Shown here: positions 11,401 to 25,764 of the stretch, one piece after another
Numbering within the stretch: the stretch's first letter is position 1
How the letters are laid out: every line of letters starts with the position of its first letter
Origin: Crossaster papposus
Lineage: Eukaryota; Echinodermata; Asteroidea; Velatida; Solasteridae
Length of the DNA: 64,000 bases
Direction: 5' to 3'
Assembly: GCA_037893245.1 (NCBI GenBank)
Contig: JBAIAA010000804.1
Location: forward strand, 310,001-374,000
Program-made: the position numbers and the translations under genes
Notes under the pieces: generated by a model
Seen by the model: the letters and a program-made list of their open reading frames with translations, nothing else
Database searches by the model: none
Told to the model about the DNA's origin: nothing

Positions 11401-12831
11401 AATTTTCTCGACTTATATCTGACCTGCGAACCTCAACGTAGTTGGAGGATGAAGATACACTCACCAGCTCCACATCTGAGCTAACATATCGCCAAAATTC
11501 TCACCGGAAAAGACCCAAACTGTGAGACTCATGCGTCAGGACACTGGCGGCATAGGCCTATGCGGAAATACACGTGCACATACATAGACAGAAGAAAACA
11601 TGGCTTCGAATGAGGATAATTTTCTCGACTTATATCTTAGCTGCGAACCTCAACGTTGTTCGAGAATGAAGAGACACTCACCAGCTCGACATCTGAGCCA
11701 AAATATTGCCAAATTAACAAAAACAGGGCTGCGAATGAGGATAATTTTCTCGACTTATATCTTAGCTGCGAACCTCAACTTTGTTCGAGAATGAAGAGAC
11801 ACTCACCAGCTCCACATCTCAGCTAACATATCGCCAAAATTCTCACCGGAAAAGACCCAAACTGTGAGACTCATGCGTCAGGACACTGGCGGCATAGGCC
11901 TATGCGGCAAAGCACGTGTACATACATACATACACCTAGAAAACATGGCTGCGAATGAGGATAATTTTCTCGACTTATATCTGAGCCGCGAACCTCAACT
12001 TTGTTCGAGGATGAAGAGACACTCACCAGCTCGACATCTGAGACAAAATATTGCCAAATTTCCCACTAGAAAGAACCCAAACTGTTAGACTCATGCGTCA
12101 GGACACTGGCGGCATAGGCCTAGGCGGAAATACACGTGCACATACATAGACAGAAGAAAACATGGCTTCGAATGACGATAATTTTCTCGACTTATATTTT
12201 AGCTGCGAACCTCAACGTTGTAGGAGGAGGAAGATACACTCACAAGCTCCACATCTGAGCTAACATATCGCCAAAATTCTCACCGGAAGAGACCCAAACT
12301 GTGAGACTCGTGCGTCAGGACACTGGCGGCATAGGACTATGTGGCAATACACGTGTACATACATACACAGAAGAAAACATGGCTGTGAATGAGGATAATT
12401 TTCTCGACTTATATCTTAGCTGCGAACCTCAACTTTGTTCGAGAATGAAGAGACACTCACCAGCTCGACATCTGAGACAAAATATTGCCAGATTTTCCAC
12501 TAGAAAGAACTCAATCTGTGAGACTCATGCGTCAGGACACTGGCGGCATAGGCCTATGCGGAAATACACGTGCACATACATACACAGAAGAAAACATGGC
12601 TTCGAATGACGACAATTTTCTCGACTTATATCTTAGCTGCGAGCCTCAACGTTGTTCGAGAATGAAGAGACACTCACCAGCTCGACATCTGAGCCAAAAT
12701 ATTGCCAAATTAACAAAAACAGGGCTGCGAATGAGGATAATTTTCTCGACTTATATCTTAGCTGCGAACCTCAACTTTGTTCGAGAATGAAGAGACACTC
12801 ACCAGCTCGACATCTGAGACAAAATATTGCC
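7984..12831 (+). repeat. 2,331-bp 12-mer HOR, about two copies
   Basis: Identity at 2,331-bp offset runs from about 7984/10315 to about 10500/12831. The order from 8493 is A(V), As, A, B, As, A/B hybrid (220), A, B', A(V), As, A, B', which sums exactly to 2,331 bp. Rare markers are shared by both copies: CGACTTGTATCTTAG, GGCACAGGCC, CTGCGATTGAGG, ATCTGACCTGCG and CCTATGGGGAAATAC. I saw no difference at the marker positions compared, so the duplication is recent. Confidence 0.88.
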
Positions 12832-15800
12832 AGATTTTCCACTAGAAAGAACTCAAACTGTGAGACTCATGCGTCAGGACACTGGCGGCATAGGCCTATG
12901 CGGAAATACACGTGCACATACATACACAGAAGAAAACATGGCTTCGAATGAGGATAATTTTCTCGACTTATATCTGAGCTGCGAACCTCAACGTAGTTGG
13001 AGGATGAAGATACACTCACCAGCTCCACATCTGAGCTAACATATCGCCAAAATTCTCACCGGAAAAGACCCAAACTGTGAGACTCATGCGTCAGGATACT
13101 GGCGGCATAGGCCTATGCGGCAAAGCACGTGTACATACATACATACACCTAGAAAACATGGCTGCGAATGAGGATAATTTTCTCGACTTATATCTGAGCC
13201 GCGAACCTCAACTTTGTTCGAGGATGAAGAGACACTCACCAGCTCGACATCTGAGACAAAATATTGCCAAATTTCCCACGAGAAAGAACCCAAACTGTTA
13301 GACTCATGCGTCAGGACACTGGCGGCATAGGCCTATGCGGAAATACACGTGCACATACATAGACAGAAGAAAACATGGCTGCGAATGAGGATAATTTTCT
13401 CGACTTATATTTTAGCTGCGAACCTCAACGTTGTAGGAGGAGGAAGATACACTCACCAGCTCCACATCTGAGCTAACATATCGCCAAAATTCGCACCGGA
13501 AAAGACCCAAACTGTGAGACTCGTGCGTCAGGACACTGGCGGCATAGGACTATGTGGCAATACACGTGTACATACATACACAGAAGAAAACATGGCTGTG
13601 AATGAGGATAATTTTCTCGACTTATATCTTAGCTGCGAACCTCAACTTTGTTCGAGAATGAAGAGACACTCACCAGCTCGACATCTGAGACAAAATATTG
13701 CCAGATTTTCCACTAGAAAGAACTCAATCTGTGAGACTCATGCGTCAGGACACTGGCGGCATAGGCCTATGCGGAAATACACGTGCACATACATACACAG
13801 AAGAAAACATGGCTTCGAATGAGGATAATTTTCTCGACTTATATCTTAGCTGCGAACCTCAACGTTGTTCGAGAATGAAGAGACACTCACCAGCTCGACA
13901 TCTGAGCCAAAAAATTGCCAAATTAACAAAAACAGGGCTGCGAATGAGGATAATTTTCTCGACTTATATCTTAGCTGCGAACCTCAACGTTGTAGGAGGA
14001 GGAAGATACACTCACAAGCTCCACATCTGAGCTAACATATCGCCAAAATTCTCACCGGAAGAGACCCAAACTGTGAGACTCGTGCGTCAGGACACTGGCG
14101 GCATAGGACTATGTGGCAATACACGTGTACATACATACACAGAAGAAAACATGGCTGTGAATGAGGATAATTTTCTCGACTTATATCTTAGCTGCGAACC
14201 TCAACTTTGTTCGAGAATGAAGAGACACTCACCAGCTCGACATCTGAGACAAAATATTGCCAGATTTTCCACTAGAAAGAACTCAATCTGTGAGACTCAT
14301 GCGTCAGGACACTGGCGGCATAGGCCTATGCGGAAATACACGTGCACATACATACACAGAAGAAAACATGGCTTCGAATGACGACAATTTTCTCGACTTA
14401 TATCTTAGCTGCGAGCCTCAACGTTGTTCGAGAATGAAGAGACACTCACCAGCTCGACATCTGAGCCAAAATATTGCCAAATTAACAAAAACAGGGCTGC
14501 GAATGAGGATAATTTTCTCGACTTATATCTTAGCTGCGAACCTCAACTTTGTTCGAGAATGAAGAGACACTCACCAGCTCGACATCTGAGACAAAATATT
14601 GCCAGATTTTCCACTAGAAAGAACTCAAACTGTGAGACTCATGCGTCAGGACACTGGCGGCATAGGCCTATGCGGAAATACACGTGCACATACATACACA
14701 GAAGAAAACATGGCTTCGAATGAGGATAATTTTCTCGACTTATATCTGAGCTGCGAACCTCAACGTAGTTGGAGGATGAAGATACACTCACCAGCTCCAC
14801 ATCTGAGCTAACATATCGCCAAAATTCTCACCGGAAAAGACCCAAACTGTGAGACTCATGCGTCAGGATACTGGCGGCATAGGCCTATGCGGCAAAGCAC
14901 GTGTACATACATACATACACCTAGAAAACATGGCTGCGAATGAGGATAATTTTCTCGACTTATATCTGAGCCGCGAACCTCAACTTTGTTCGAGGATGAA
15001 GAGACACTCACCAGCTCGACATCTGAGACAAAATATTGCCAAATTTCCCACGAGAAAGAACCCAAACTGTTAGACTCATGCGTCAGGACACTGGCGGCAT
15101 AGGCCTATGCGGAAATACACGTGCACATACATAGACAGAAGAAAACATGGCTGCGAATGAGGATAATTTTCTCGACTTATATTTTAGCTGCGAACCTCAA
15201 CGTTGTAGGAGGAGGAAGATACACTCACCAGCTCCACATCTGAGCTAACATATCGCCAAAATTCGCACCGGAAAAGACCCAAACTGTGAGACTCGTGCGT
15301 CAGGACACTGGCGGCATAGGACTATGTGGCAATACACGTGTACATACATACACAGAAGAAAACATGGCTGTGAATGAGGATAATTTTCTCGACTTATATC
15401 TTAGCTGCGAACCTCAACTTTGTTCGAGAATGAAGAGACACTCACCAGCTCGACATCTGAGACAAAATATTGCCAGATTTTCCACTAGAAAGAACTCAAT
15501 CTGTGAGACTCATGCGTCAGGACACTGGCGGCATAGGCCTATGCGGAAATACACGTGCACATACATACACAGAAGAACACATGGCTTCGAATGAGGATAA
15601 TTTTCTCGACTTATATCTTAGCTGCGAACCTCAACGTTGTTCGAGAATGAAGAGACACTCACCAGCTCGACATCTGAGCCAAAAAATTGCCAAATTAACA
15701 AAAACAGGGCTGCGAATGAGAATAATTTTCTCGACTTATATCTTAGCTGCGAACCTCAACGTTGTAGGAGGAGGAAGATACACTCACAAGCTCCACATCT

Positions 15801-17515
15801 GAGCTAACATATCGCCAAAATTCTCACCGGAAGAGACCCAAACTGTGAGACTCGTGCGTCAGGACACTGGCGGCATAGGACTATGTGGCAATACACGTGT
15901 ACATACATACACAGAAGAAAACATGGCTGTGAATGAGGATAATTTTCTCGACTTATATCTTAGCTGCGAACCTCAACTTTGTTCGAGAATGAAGAGACAC
16001 TCACCAGCTCGACATCTGAGACAAAATATTGCCAGATTTTCCACTAGAAAGAACTCAATCTGTGAGACTCATGCGTCAGGACACTGGCGGCATAGGCCTA
16101 TGCGGAAATACACGTGCACATACATACACAGAAGAAAACATGGCTTCGAATGACGACAATTTTCTCGACTTATATCTTAGCTGCGAGCCTCAACGTTGTT
16201 CGAGAATGAAGAGACACTCACCAGCTCGACATCTGAGCCAAAATATTGCCAAATTAACAAAAACAGGGCTGCGAATGAGGATAATTTTCTCGACTTATAT
16301 CTTAGCTGCGAACCTCAACTTTGTTCGAGAATGAAGAGACACTCACCAGCTCGACATCTGAGACAAAATATTGCCAGATTTTCCACTAGAAAGAACTCAA
16401 ACTGTGAGACTCATGCGTCAGGACACTGGCGGCATAGGCCTATGCGGAAATACACGTGCACATACATACACAGAAGAAAACATGGCTTCGAATGAGGATA
16501 ATTTTCTCGACTTATATCTGAGCTGCGAACCTCAACGTAGTTGGAGGATGAAGATACACTCACCAGCTCCACATCTGAGCTAACATATCGCCAAAATTCT
16601 CACCGGAAAAGACCCAAACTGTGAGACTCATGCGTCAGGATACTGGCGGCATAGGCCTATGCGGCAAAGCACGTGTACATACATACATACACCTAGAAAA
16701 CATGGCTGCGAATGAGGATAATTTTCTCGACTTATATCTGAGCCGCGAACCTCAACTTTGTTCGAGGATGAAGAGACACTCACCAGCTCGACATCTGAGA
16801 CAAAATATTGCCAAATTTCCCACGAGAAAGAACCCAAACTGTTAGACTCATGCGTCAGGACACTGGCGGCATAGGCCTATGCGGAAATACACGTGCACAT
16901 ACATAGACAGAAGAAAACATGGCTGCGAATGAGGATAATTTTCTCGACTTATATTTTAGCTGCGAACCTCAACGTTGTAGGAGGAGGAAGATACACTCAC
17001 CAGCTCCACATCTGAGCTAACATATCGCCAAAATTCGCACCGGAAAAGACCCAAACTGTGAGACTCGTGCGTCAGGACACTGGCGGCATAGGACTATGTG
17101 GCAATACACGTGTACATACATACACAGAAGAAAACATGGCTGTGAATGAGGATAATTTTCTCGACTTATATCTTAGCTGCGAACCTCAACTTTGTTTGAG
17201 AATGAAGAGACACTCACCAGCTCGACATCTGAGACAAAATATTGCCAGATTTTCCACTAGAAAGAACTCAATCTGTGAGACTCATGCGTCAGGACACTGG
17301 CGGCATAGGCCTATGCGGAAATACACGTGCACATACATACACAGAAGAAAACATGGCTTCGAATGAGGATAATTTTCTCGACTTATATCTTAGCTGCGAA
17401 CCTCAACGTTGTTCGAGAATGAAGAGACACTCACCAGCTCGACATCTGAGCCAAAAAATTGCCAAATTAACAAAAACAGGGCTGCGAATGAGGATAATTT
17501 TCTCGACTTATATCT
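12200..17515 (+). repeat. 1,772-bp 9-mer HOR, three copies
   Basis: Copies are about 12200-13971, 13972-15743 and 15744-17515. Each is a 1,213-bp 6-mer (A(V), As, A, B-220, A, B') plus a 559-bp 3-mer (A(V), As, A/B' hybrid). Shared markers are GTCAGGATACTGGCGG, AATTCGCACCGG and CACTCACAAGCTCCAC. The third copy carries GAGAATAATTTTC (near 15719) and AAGAACACATGG (near 15576). At about 17515 the pattern switches to pure 1,213-bp units. Confidence 0.87.
13934..14150 (+). repeat. A/B' hybrid monomer closing the 559-bp 3-mer
   Basis: This monomer follows a short monomer and begins like A (AGGGCTGCGAATGAGG, TATCTTAGCTGCG). It continues as B' (CAACGTTGTAGGAGGAGG). The exchange point lies within GCTGCGAACCTCAAC. 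Equivalent hybrids close the 559-bp segments near 15.7 and 21.1 kb, so one recombination event created the 559-bp module and it was then copied. Confidence 0.75.
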
Positions 17516-20500
17516 TAGCTGCGAACCTCAACTTTGTTCGAGAATGAAGAGACACTCACCAGCTCGACATCTGAGACAAAATATTGCCAGATTTTCCACT
17601 AGAAAGAACTCAAACTGTGAGACTCATGCGTCAGGACACTGGCGGCATAGGCCTATGCGGAAATACACGTGCACATACATACACAGAAGAAAACATGGCT
17701 TCGAATGAGGATAATTTTCTCGACTTATATCTGAGCTGCGAACCTCAACGTAGTTGGAGGATGAAGATACACTCACCAGCTCCACATCTGAGCTAACATA
17801 TCGCCAAAATTCTCACCGGAAAAGACCCAAACTGTGAGACTCATGCGTCAGGATACTGGCGGCATAGGCCTATGCGGCAAAGCACGTGTACATACATACA
17901 TACACCTAGAAAACATGGCTGCGAATGAGGATAATTTTCTCGACTTATATCTGAGCCGCGAACCTCAACTTTGTTCGAGGATGAAGAGACACTCACCAGC
18001 TCGACATCTGAGACAAAATATTTCCAAATTTCCCACGAGAAAGAACCCAAACTGTTAGACTCATGCGTCAGGACACTGGCGGCATAGGCCTATGCGGAAA
18101 TACACGTGCACATACATAGACAGAAGAAAACATGGCTGCGAATGAGGATAATTTTCTCGACTTATATTTTAGCTGCGAACCTCAACGTTGTAGGAGGAGG
18201 AAGATACACTCACCAGCTCCACATCTGAGCTAACATATCGCCAAAATTCGCACCGGAAAAGACCCAAACTGTGAGACTCGTGCGTCAGGACACTGGCGGC
18301 ATAGGACTATGTGGCAATACACGTGTACATACATACACAGAAGAAAACATGGCTGTGAATGAGGATAATTTTCTCGACTTATATCTTAGCTGCGAACCTC
18401 AACTTTGTTCGAGAATGAAGAGACACTCACCAGCTCGACATCTGAGACAAAATATTGCCAGATTTTCCACTAGAAAGAACTCAATCTGTGAGACTCATGC
18501 GTCAGGACACTGGCGGCATAGGCCTATGCGGAAATACACGTGCACATACATACACAGAAGAAAACATGGCTTCGAATGACGACAATTTTCTCGACTTATA
18601 TCTTAGCTGCGAGCCTCAACGTTGTTCGAGAATGAAGAGACACTCACCAGCTCGACATCTGAGCCAAAATATTGCCAAATTAACAAAAACAGGGCTGCGA
18701 ATGAGGATAATTTTCTCGACTTATATCTTAGCTGCGAACCTCAACTTTGTTCGAGAATGAAGAGACACTCACCAGCTCGACATCTGAGACAAAATATTGC
18801 CAGATTTTCCACTAGAAAGAACTCAAACTGTGAGACTCATGCGTCAGGACACTGGCGGCATAGGCCTATGCGGAAATACACGTGCACATACATACACAGA
18901 AGAAAACATGGCTTCGAATGAGGATAATTTTCTCGACTTATATCTGAGCTGCGAACCTCAACGTAGTTGGAGGATGAAGATACACTCACCAGCTCCACAT
19001 CTGAGCTAACATATCGCCAAAATTCTCACCGGAAAAGACCCAAACTGTGAGACTCATGCGTCAGGATACTGGCGGCATAGGCCTATGCGGCAAAGCACGT
19101 GTACATACATACATACACCTAGAAAACATGGCTGCGAATGAGGATAATTTTCTCGACTTATATCTGAGCCGCGAACCTCAACTTTGTTCGAGGATGAAGA
19201 GACACTCACCAGCTCGACATCTGAGACAAAATATTTCCAAATTTCCCACGAGAAAGAACCCAAACTGTTAGACTCATGCGTCAGGACACTGGCGGCATAG
19301 GCCTATGCGGAAATACACGTGCACATACATAGACAGAAGAAAACATGGCTGCGAATGAGGATAATTTTCTCGACTTATATTTTAGCTGCGAACCTCAACG
19401 TTGTAGGAGGAGGAAGATACACTCACCAGCTCCACATCTGAGCTAACATATCGCCAAAATTCGCACCGGAAAAGACCCAAACTGTGAGACTCGTGCGTCA
19501 GGACACTGGCGGCATAGGACTATGTGGCAATACACGTGTACATACATACACAGAAGAAAACATGGCTGTGAATGAGGATAATTTTCTCGACTTATATCTT
19601 AGCTGCGAACCTCAACTTTGTTCGAGAATGAAGAGACACTCACCAGCTCGACATCTGAGACAAAATATTGCCAGATTTTCCACTAGAAAGAACTCAATCT
19701 GTGAGACTCATGCGTCAGGACACTGGCGGCATAGGCCTATGCGGAAATACACGTGCACATACATACACAGAAGAAAACATGGCTTCGAATGACGACAATT
19801 TTCTCGACTTATATCTTAGCTGCGAGCCTCAACGTTGTTCGAGAATGAAGAGACACTCACCAGCTCGACATCTGAGCCAAAATATTGCCAAATTAACAAA
19901 AACAGGGCTGCGAATGAGGATAATTTTCTCGACTTATATCTTAGCTGCGAACCTCAACTTTGTTCGAGAATGAAGAGACACTCACCAGCTCGACATCTGA
20001 GACAAAATATTGCCAGATTTTCCACTAGAAAGAACTCAAACTGTGAGACTCATGCGTCAGGACACTGGCGGCATAGGCCTATGCGGAAATACACGTGCAC
20101 ATACATACACAGAAGAAAACATGGCTTCGAATGAGGATAATTTTCTCGACTTATATCTGAGCTGCGAACCTCAACGTAGTTGGAGGATGAAGATACACTC
20201 ACCAGCTCCACATCTGAGCTAACATATCGCCAAAATTCTCACCGGAAAAGACCCAAACTGTGAGACTCATGCGTCAGGATACTGGCGGCATAGGCCTATG
20301 CGGCAAAGCACGTGTACATACATACATACACCTAGAAAACATGGCTGCGAATGAGGATAATTTTCTCGACTTATATCTGAGCCGCGAACCTCAACTTTGT
20401 TCGAGGATGAAGAGACACTCACCAGCTCGACATCTGAGACAAAATATTGCCAAATTTCCCACGAGAAAGAACCCAAACTGTTAGACTCATGCGTCAGGAC

Positions 20501-20696
20501 ACTGGCGGCATAGGCCTATGCGGAAATACACGTGCACATACATAGACAGAAGAAAACATGGCTGCGAATGAGGATAATTTTCTCGACTTATATTTTAGCT
20601 GCGAACCTCAACGTTGTAGGAGGAGGAAGATACACTCACCAGCTCCACATCTGAGCTAACATATCGCCAAAATTCGCACCGGAAAAGACCCAAACT
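17058..20696 (+). repeat. 1,213-bp 6-mer HOR, three consecutive copies
   Basis: Units start at 17058, 18271 and 19484, counted from GTGAGACTCGTGCG. The order A(V) 217, As 125, A 217, B 220, A 217, B' 217 sums to 1,213 bp. Units 1 and 2 share AAATATTTCCAAATTTCCC (near 18022 and 19235); unit 3 reads ATTGCC there. Unit 1 has GTTTGAGAATG near 17195. This 6-mer is the commonest module between 12 and 25 kb. Confidence 0.88.
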
Positions 20697-21950
20697 GTGA
20701 GACTCGTGCGTCAGGACACTGGCGGCATAGGACTATGTGGCAATACACGTGTACATACATACACAGAAGAAAACATGGCTGTGAATGAGGATAATTTTCT
20801 CGACTTATATCTTAGCTGCGAACCTCAACTTTGTTCGAGAATGAAGAGACACTCACCAGCTCGACATCTGAGACAAAATATTGCCAGATTTTCCACTAGA
20901 AAGAACTCAATCTGTGAGACTCATGCGTCAGGACACTGGCGGCATAGGCCTATGCGGAAATACACGTGCACATACATACACAGAAGAAAACATGGCTTCG
21001 AATGAGGATAATTTTCTCGACTTATATCTTAGCTGCGAACCTCAACGTTGTTCGAGAATGAAGAGACACTCACCAGCTCGACATCTGAGCCAAAAAATTG
21101 CCAAATTAACAAAAACAGGGCTGCGAATGAGAATAATTTTCTCGACTTATATCTTAGCTGCGAACCTCAACGTTGTAGGAGGAGGAAGATACACTCACAA
21201 GCTCCACATCTGAGCTAACATATCGCCAAAATTCTCACCGGAAGAGACCCAAACTGTGAGACTCGTGCGTCAGGACACTGGCGGCATAGGACTATGTGGC
21301 AATACACGTGTACATACATACACAGAAGAAAACATGGCTGTGAATGAGGATAATTTTCTCGACTTATATCTTAGCTGCGAACCTCAACTTTGTTCGAGAA
21401 TGAAGAGACACTCACCAGCTCGACATCTGAGACAAAATATTGCCAGATTTTCCACTAGAAAGAACTCAATCTGTGAGACTCATGCGTCAGGACACTGGCG
21501 GCATAGGCCTATGCGGAAATACACGTGCACATACATACACAGAAGAAAACATGGCTTCGAATGACGACAATTTTCTCGACTTATATCTTAGCTGCGAGCC
21601 TCAACGTTGTTCGAGAATGAAGAGACACTCACCAGCTCGACATCTGAGCCAAAATATTGCCAAATTAACAAAAACAGGGCTGCGAATGAGGATAATTTTC
21701 TCGACTTATATCTTAGCTGCGAACCTCAACTTTGTTCGAGAATGAAGAGACACTCACCAGCTCGACATCTGAGACAAAATATTGCCAGATTTTCCACTAG
21801 AAAGAACTCAAACTGTGAGACTCATGCGTCAGGACACTGGCGGCATAGGCCTATGCGGAAATACACGTGCACATACATACACAGAAGAAAACATGGCTTC
21901 GAATGAGGATAATTTTCTCGACTTATATCTGAGCTGCGAACCTCAACGTA

Positions 21951-23692
21951 GTTGGAGGATGAAGATACACTCACCAGCTCCACATCTGAGCTAACATATC
22001 GCCAAAATTCTCACCGGAAAAGACCCAAACTGTGAGACTCATGCGTCAGGATACTGGCGGCATAGGCCTATGCGGCAAAGCACGTGTACATACATACATA
22101 CACCTAGAAAACATGGCTGCGAATGAGGATAATTTTCTCGACTTATATCTGAGCCGCGAACCTCAACTTTGTTCGAGGATGAAGAGACACTCACCAGCTC
22201 GACATCTGAGACAAAATATTGCCAAATTTCCCACGAGAAAGAACCCAAACTGTTAGACTCATGCGTCAGGACACTGGCGGCATAGGCCTATGCGGAAATA
22301 CACGTGCACATACATAGACAGAAGAAAACATGGCTGCGATTGAGGATAATTTTCTCGACTTATATTTTAGCTGCGAACCTCAACGTTGTAGGAGGAGGAA
22401 GATACACTCACCAGCTCCACATCTGAGCTAACATATCGCCAAAATTCGCACCGGAAAAGACCCAAACTGTGAGACTCGTGCGTCAGGACACTGGCGGCAT
22501 AGGACTATGTGGCAATACACGTGTACATACATACACAGAAGAAAACATGGCTGTGAATGAGGATAATTTTCTCGACTTATATCTTAGCTGCGAACCTCAA
22601 CTTTGTTTGAGAATGAAGAGACACTCACCAGCTCGACATCTGAGACAAAATATTGCCAGATTTTCCACTAGAAAGAACTCAATCTGTGAGACTCATGCGT
22701 CAGGACACTGGCGGCATAGGCCTATGCGGAAATACACGTGCACATACATACACAGAAGAAAACATGGCTTCGAATGAGGATAATTTTCTCGACTTATATC
22801 TTAGCTGCGAACCTCAACGTAGTTGGAGGATGAAGAGACACTCACCAGCTCCACATCTGAGCTAACATATCGCCAAAATTCTCACCGGAAAAGACCCAAA
22901 CTGTGAGACTCATGCGTCAGGATACTGGCGGCATAGGCCTATGCGGCAAAGCACGTGTACATACATACATACACCTAGAAAACATGGCTGCGAATGAGGA
23001 TAATTTTCTCGACTTATATCTGAGCCGCGAACCTCAACTTTGTTCGAGGATGAAGAGACACTCACCAGCTCGACATCTGAGACAAAATATTGCCAAATTT
23101 CCCACGAGAAAGAACCCAAACTGTTAGACTCATGCGTCAGGACACTGGCGGCATAGGCCTATGCGGAAATACACGTGCACATACATAGACAGAAGAAAAC
23201 ATGGCTGCGATTGAGGATAATTTTCTCGACTTATATTTTAGCTGCGAACCTCAACGTTGTAGGAGGAGGAAGATACACTCACCAGCTCCACATCTGAGCT
23301 AACATATCGCCAAAATTCGCACCGGAAAAGACCCAAACTGTGAGACTCGTGCGTCAGGACACTGGCGGCATAGGACTATGTGGCAATACACGTGTACATA
23401 CATACACAGAAGAAAACATGGCTGTGAATGAGGATAATTTTCTCGACTTATATCTTAGCTGCGAACCTCAACTTTGTTTGAGAATGAAGAGACACTCACC
23501 AGCTCGACATCTGAGACAAAATATTGCCAGATTTTCCACTAGAAAGAACTCAATCTGTGAGACTCATGCGTCAGGACACTGGCGGCATAGGCCTATGCGG
23601 AAATACACGTGCACATACATACACAGAAGAAAACATGGCTTCGAATGAGGATAATTTTCTCGACTTATATCTTAGCTGCGAACCTCAACGTT
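21951..23692 (+). repeat. 871-bp 4-mer tandem duplication
   Basis: B (220), A, B', A(V) sums to 871 bp and is present twice, with equivalent points at 22032/22903 and 22469/23340. Both copies carry GGCTGCGATTGAGG (near 22333 and 23204) and GTTTGAGAATG. The unit lacks the As and A monomers that make up the usual 1,213-bp unit, a loss of exactly 342 bp. Boundaries are approximate. Confidence 0.8.
22764..22983 (+). repeat. As/B hybrid monomer at the 871-bp junction, 220 bp
   Basis: The head and TATCTTAGCTGCG match the short-monomer position. The body then becomes B with CGTAGTTGGAGGATGAAG, yet it keeps AGAGACACTC as in type A. It lies where the 871-bp tandem copies meet and is the expected product of misaligned exchange between an As and a B monomer inside GCGAACCTCAACGT. 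Confidence 0.78.
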
Positions 23693-24857
23693 GTTCGAGA
23701 ATGAAGAGACACTCACCAGCTCGACATCTGAGCCAAAAAATTGCCAAATTAACAAAAACAGGGCTGCGAATGAGGATAATTTTCTCGACTTATATCTTAG
23801 CTGCGAACCTCAACTTTGTTCGAGAATGAAGAGACACTCACCAGCTCGACATCTGAGACAAAATATTGCCAGATTTTCCACTAGAAAGAACTCAAACTGT
23901 GAGACTCATGCGTCAGGACACTGGCGGCATAGGCCTATGCGGAAATACACGTGCACATACATACACAGAAGAAAACATGGCTTCGAATGAGGATAATTTT
24001 CTCGACTTATATCTGAGCTGCGAACCTCAACGTAGTTGGAGGATGAAGATACACTCACCAGCTCCACATCTGAGCTAACATATCGCCAAAATTCTCACCG
24101 GAAAAGACCCAAACTGTGAGACTCATGCGTCAGGATACTGGCGGCATAGGCCTATGCGGCAAAGCACGTGTACATACATACATACACCTAGAAAACATGG
24201 CTGCGAATGAGGATAATTTTCTCGACTTATATCTGAGCCGCGAACCTCAACTTTGTTCGAGGATGAAGAGACACTCACCAGCTCGACATCTGAGACAAAA
24301 TATTTCCAAATTTCCCACGAGAAAGAACCCAAACTGTTAGACTCATGCGTCAGGACACTGGCGGCATAGGCCTATGCGGAAATACACGTGCACATACATA
24401 GACAGAAGAAAACATGGCTGCGAATGAGGATAATTTTCTCGACTTATATTTTAGCTGCGAACCTCAACGTTGTAGGAGGAGGAAGATACACTCACCAGCT
24501 CCACATCTGAGCTAACATATCGCCAAAATTCGCACCGGAAAAGACCCAAACTGTGAGACTCGTGCGTCAGGACACTGGCGGCATAGGACTATGTGGCAAT
24601 ACACGTGTACATACATACACAGAAGAAAACATGGCTGTGAATGAGGATAATTTTCTCGACTTATATCTTAGCTGCGAACCTCAACTTTGTTCGAGAATGA
24701 AGAGACACTCACCAGCTCGACATCTGAGACAAAATATTGCCAGATTTTCCACTAGAAAGAACTCAATCTGTGAGACTCATGCGTCAGGACACTGGCGGCA
24801 TAGGCCTATGCGGAAATACACGTGCACATACATACACAGAAGAAAACATGGCTTCGA

Positions 24858-25764
24858 ATGAGGATAATTTTCTCGACTTATATCTCAGCTGCGAACCTCA
24901 ACGTTGTTCGAGAATGAAGAGACACTCACCAGCTCGACATCTGAGCCAAAAAATTGCCAAATTAACAAAAACAGGGCTGCGAATGAGGATAATTTTCTCG
25001 ACTTATATCTTAGCTGCGAACCTCAACTTTGTTCGAGAATGAAGAGACACTCACCAGCTCGACATCTGAGACAAAATATTGCCAGATTTTCCACTAAAAA
25101 GAACTCAAACTGTGAGACTCATGCGTCAGGACACTGGCGGCATAGGCCTATGCGGAAATACACGTGCACATACATACACAGAAGAAAACATGGCTTCGAA
25201 TGAGGAAAATTTTCTCGACTTATACCTGAGCTGCGAACCTCAACGTAGTTGGAGGATGAAGATACACTGACCAGCTCCACATCTGAGCTAACATATCGCC
25301 AAAATTCTCACCGGAAAAGACCCAAACTGTGAGACTCATGCGTCAGGACACTGGCGGCATAGGCCTATGCGGAAATACACGTGCACATACATAGACAACA
25401 AAAAACATGGCTTCGAATGAGGATAATTTTCTCGACTTATATCTTAGCTGCAAACCTCAACTTTGTTCGAGAATGAAGAGACACTCACCAGCTCGACATC
25501 TGAGACAAAATATTGCCAGATTTTCCACTAGAAAGAACTCAATCTGTGAGACTCATGCGTCAGGACACTGGCGGCATAGGCCTATGCGGAAATACACGTG
25601 CACATACATACACAGAAGAAAACATGGCTTCGAAGGAGGATAATTTTCTCGACTTATATCTTAGCTGCGAACCTCAACGTTGTTCGAGAATGAAGAGACA
25701 CTCACCAGCTCGACATCTGAGCCAAAATATTGCAAAATTAACAAAAACAGGGCTGCGAATGAGG
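24858..25764 (+). repeat. Transition from the 1,213-bp family to 1,088-bp units
   Basis: Monomer heads lie at 24973 (A), 25190 (B), 25407 (A), 25624 (As) and 25749 (A). Private substitutions are denser than in neighbouring HORs: CCACTAAAAAGAAC, GAGGAAAATTTTC, TATACCTGAGC, ATACACTGACC and ATAGACAACAAAAAAC. This fits a segment that has escaped recent homogenisation. Confidence 0.7.

Larger units (their letters stand above)
19391..24857 (+). repeat. Second copy of the 14.0-18.6 kb block
   Basis: The block at about 13,980-17,400 reappears 5,411 bp downstream, and the block at about 17,190-18,575 reappears 6,282 bp downstream. The 871-bp difference is a local tandem duplication. Diagnostic rare variants keep these offsets: GAGAATAATTTTC at 15719 and 21130, GTTTGAGAATG at 17195 and 22606, ATATTTCCAAATTTC at 18022 and 24304. 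Divergence is very low, so this is a recent multi-HOR duplication. Confidence 0.78.
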
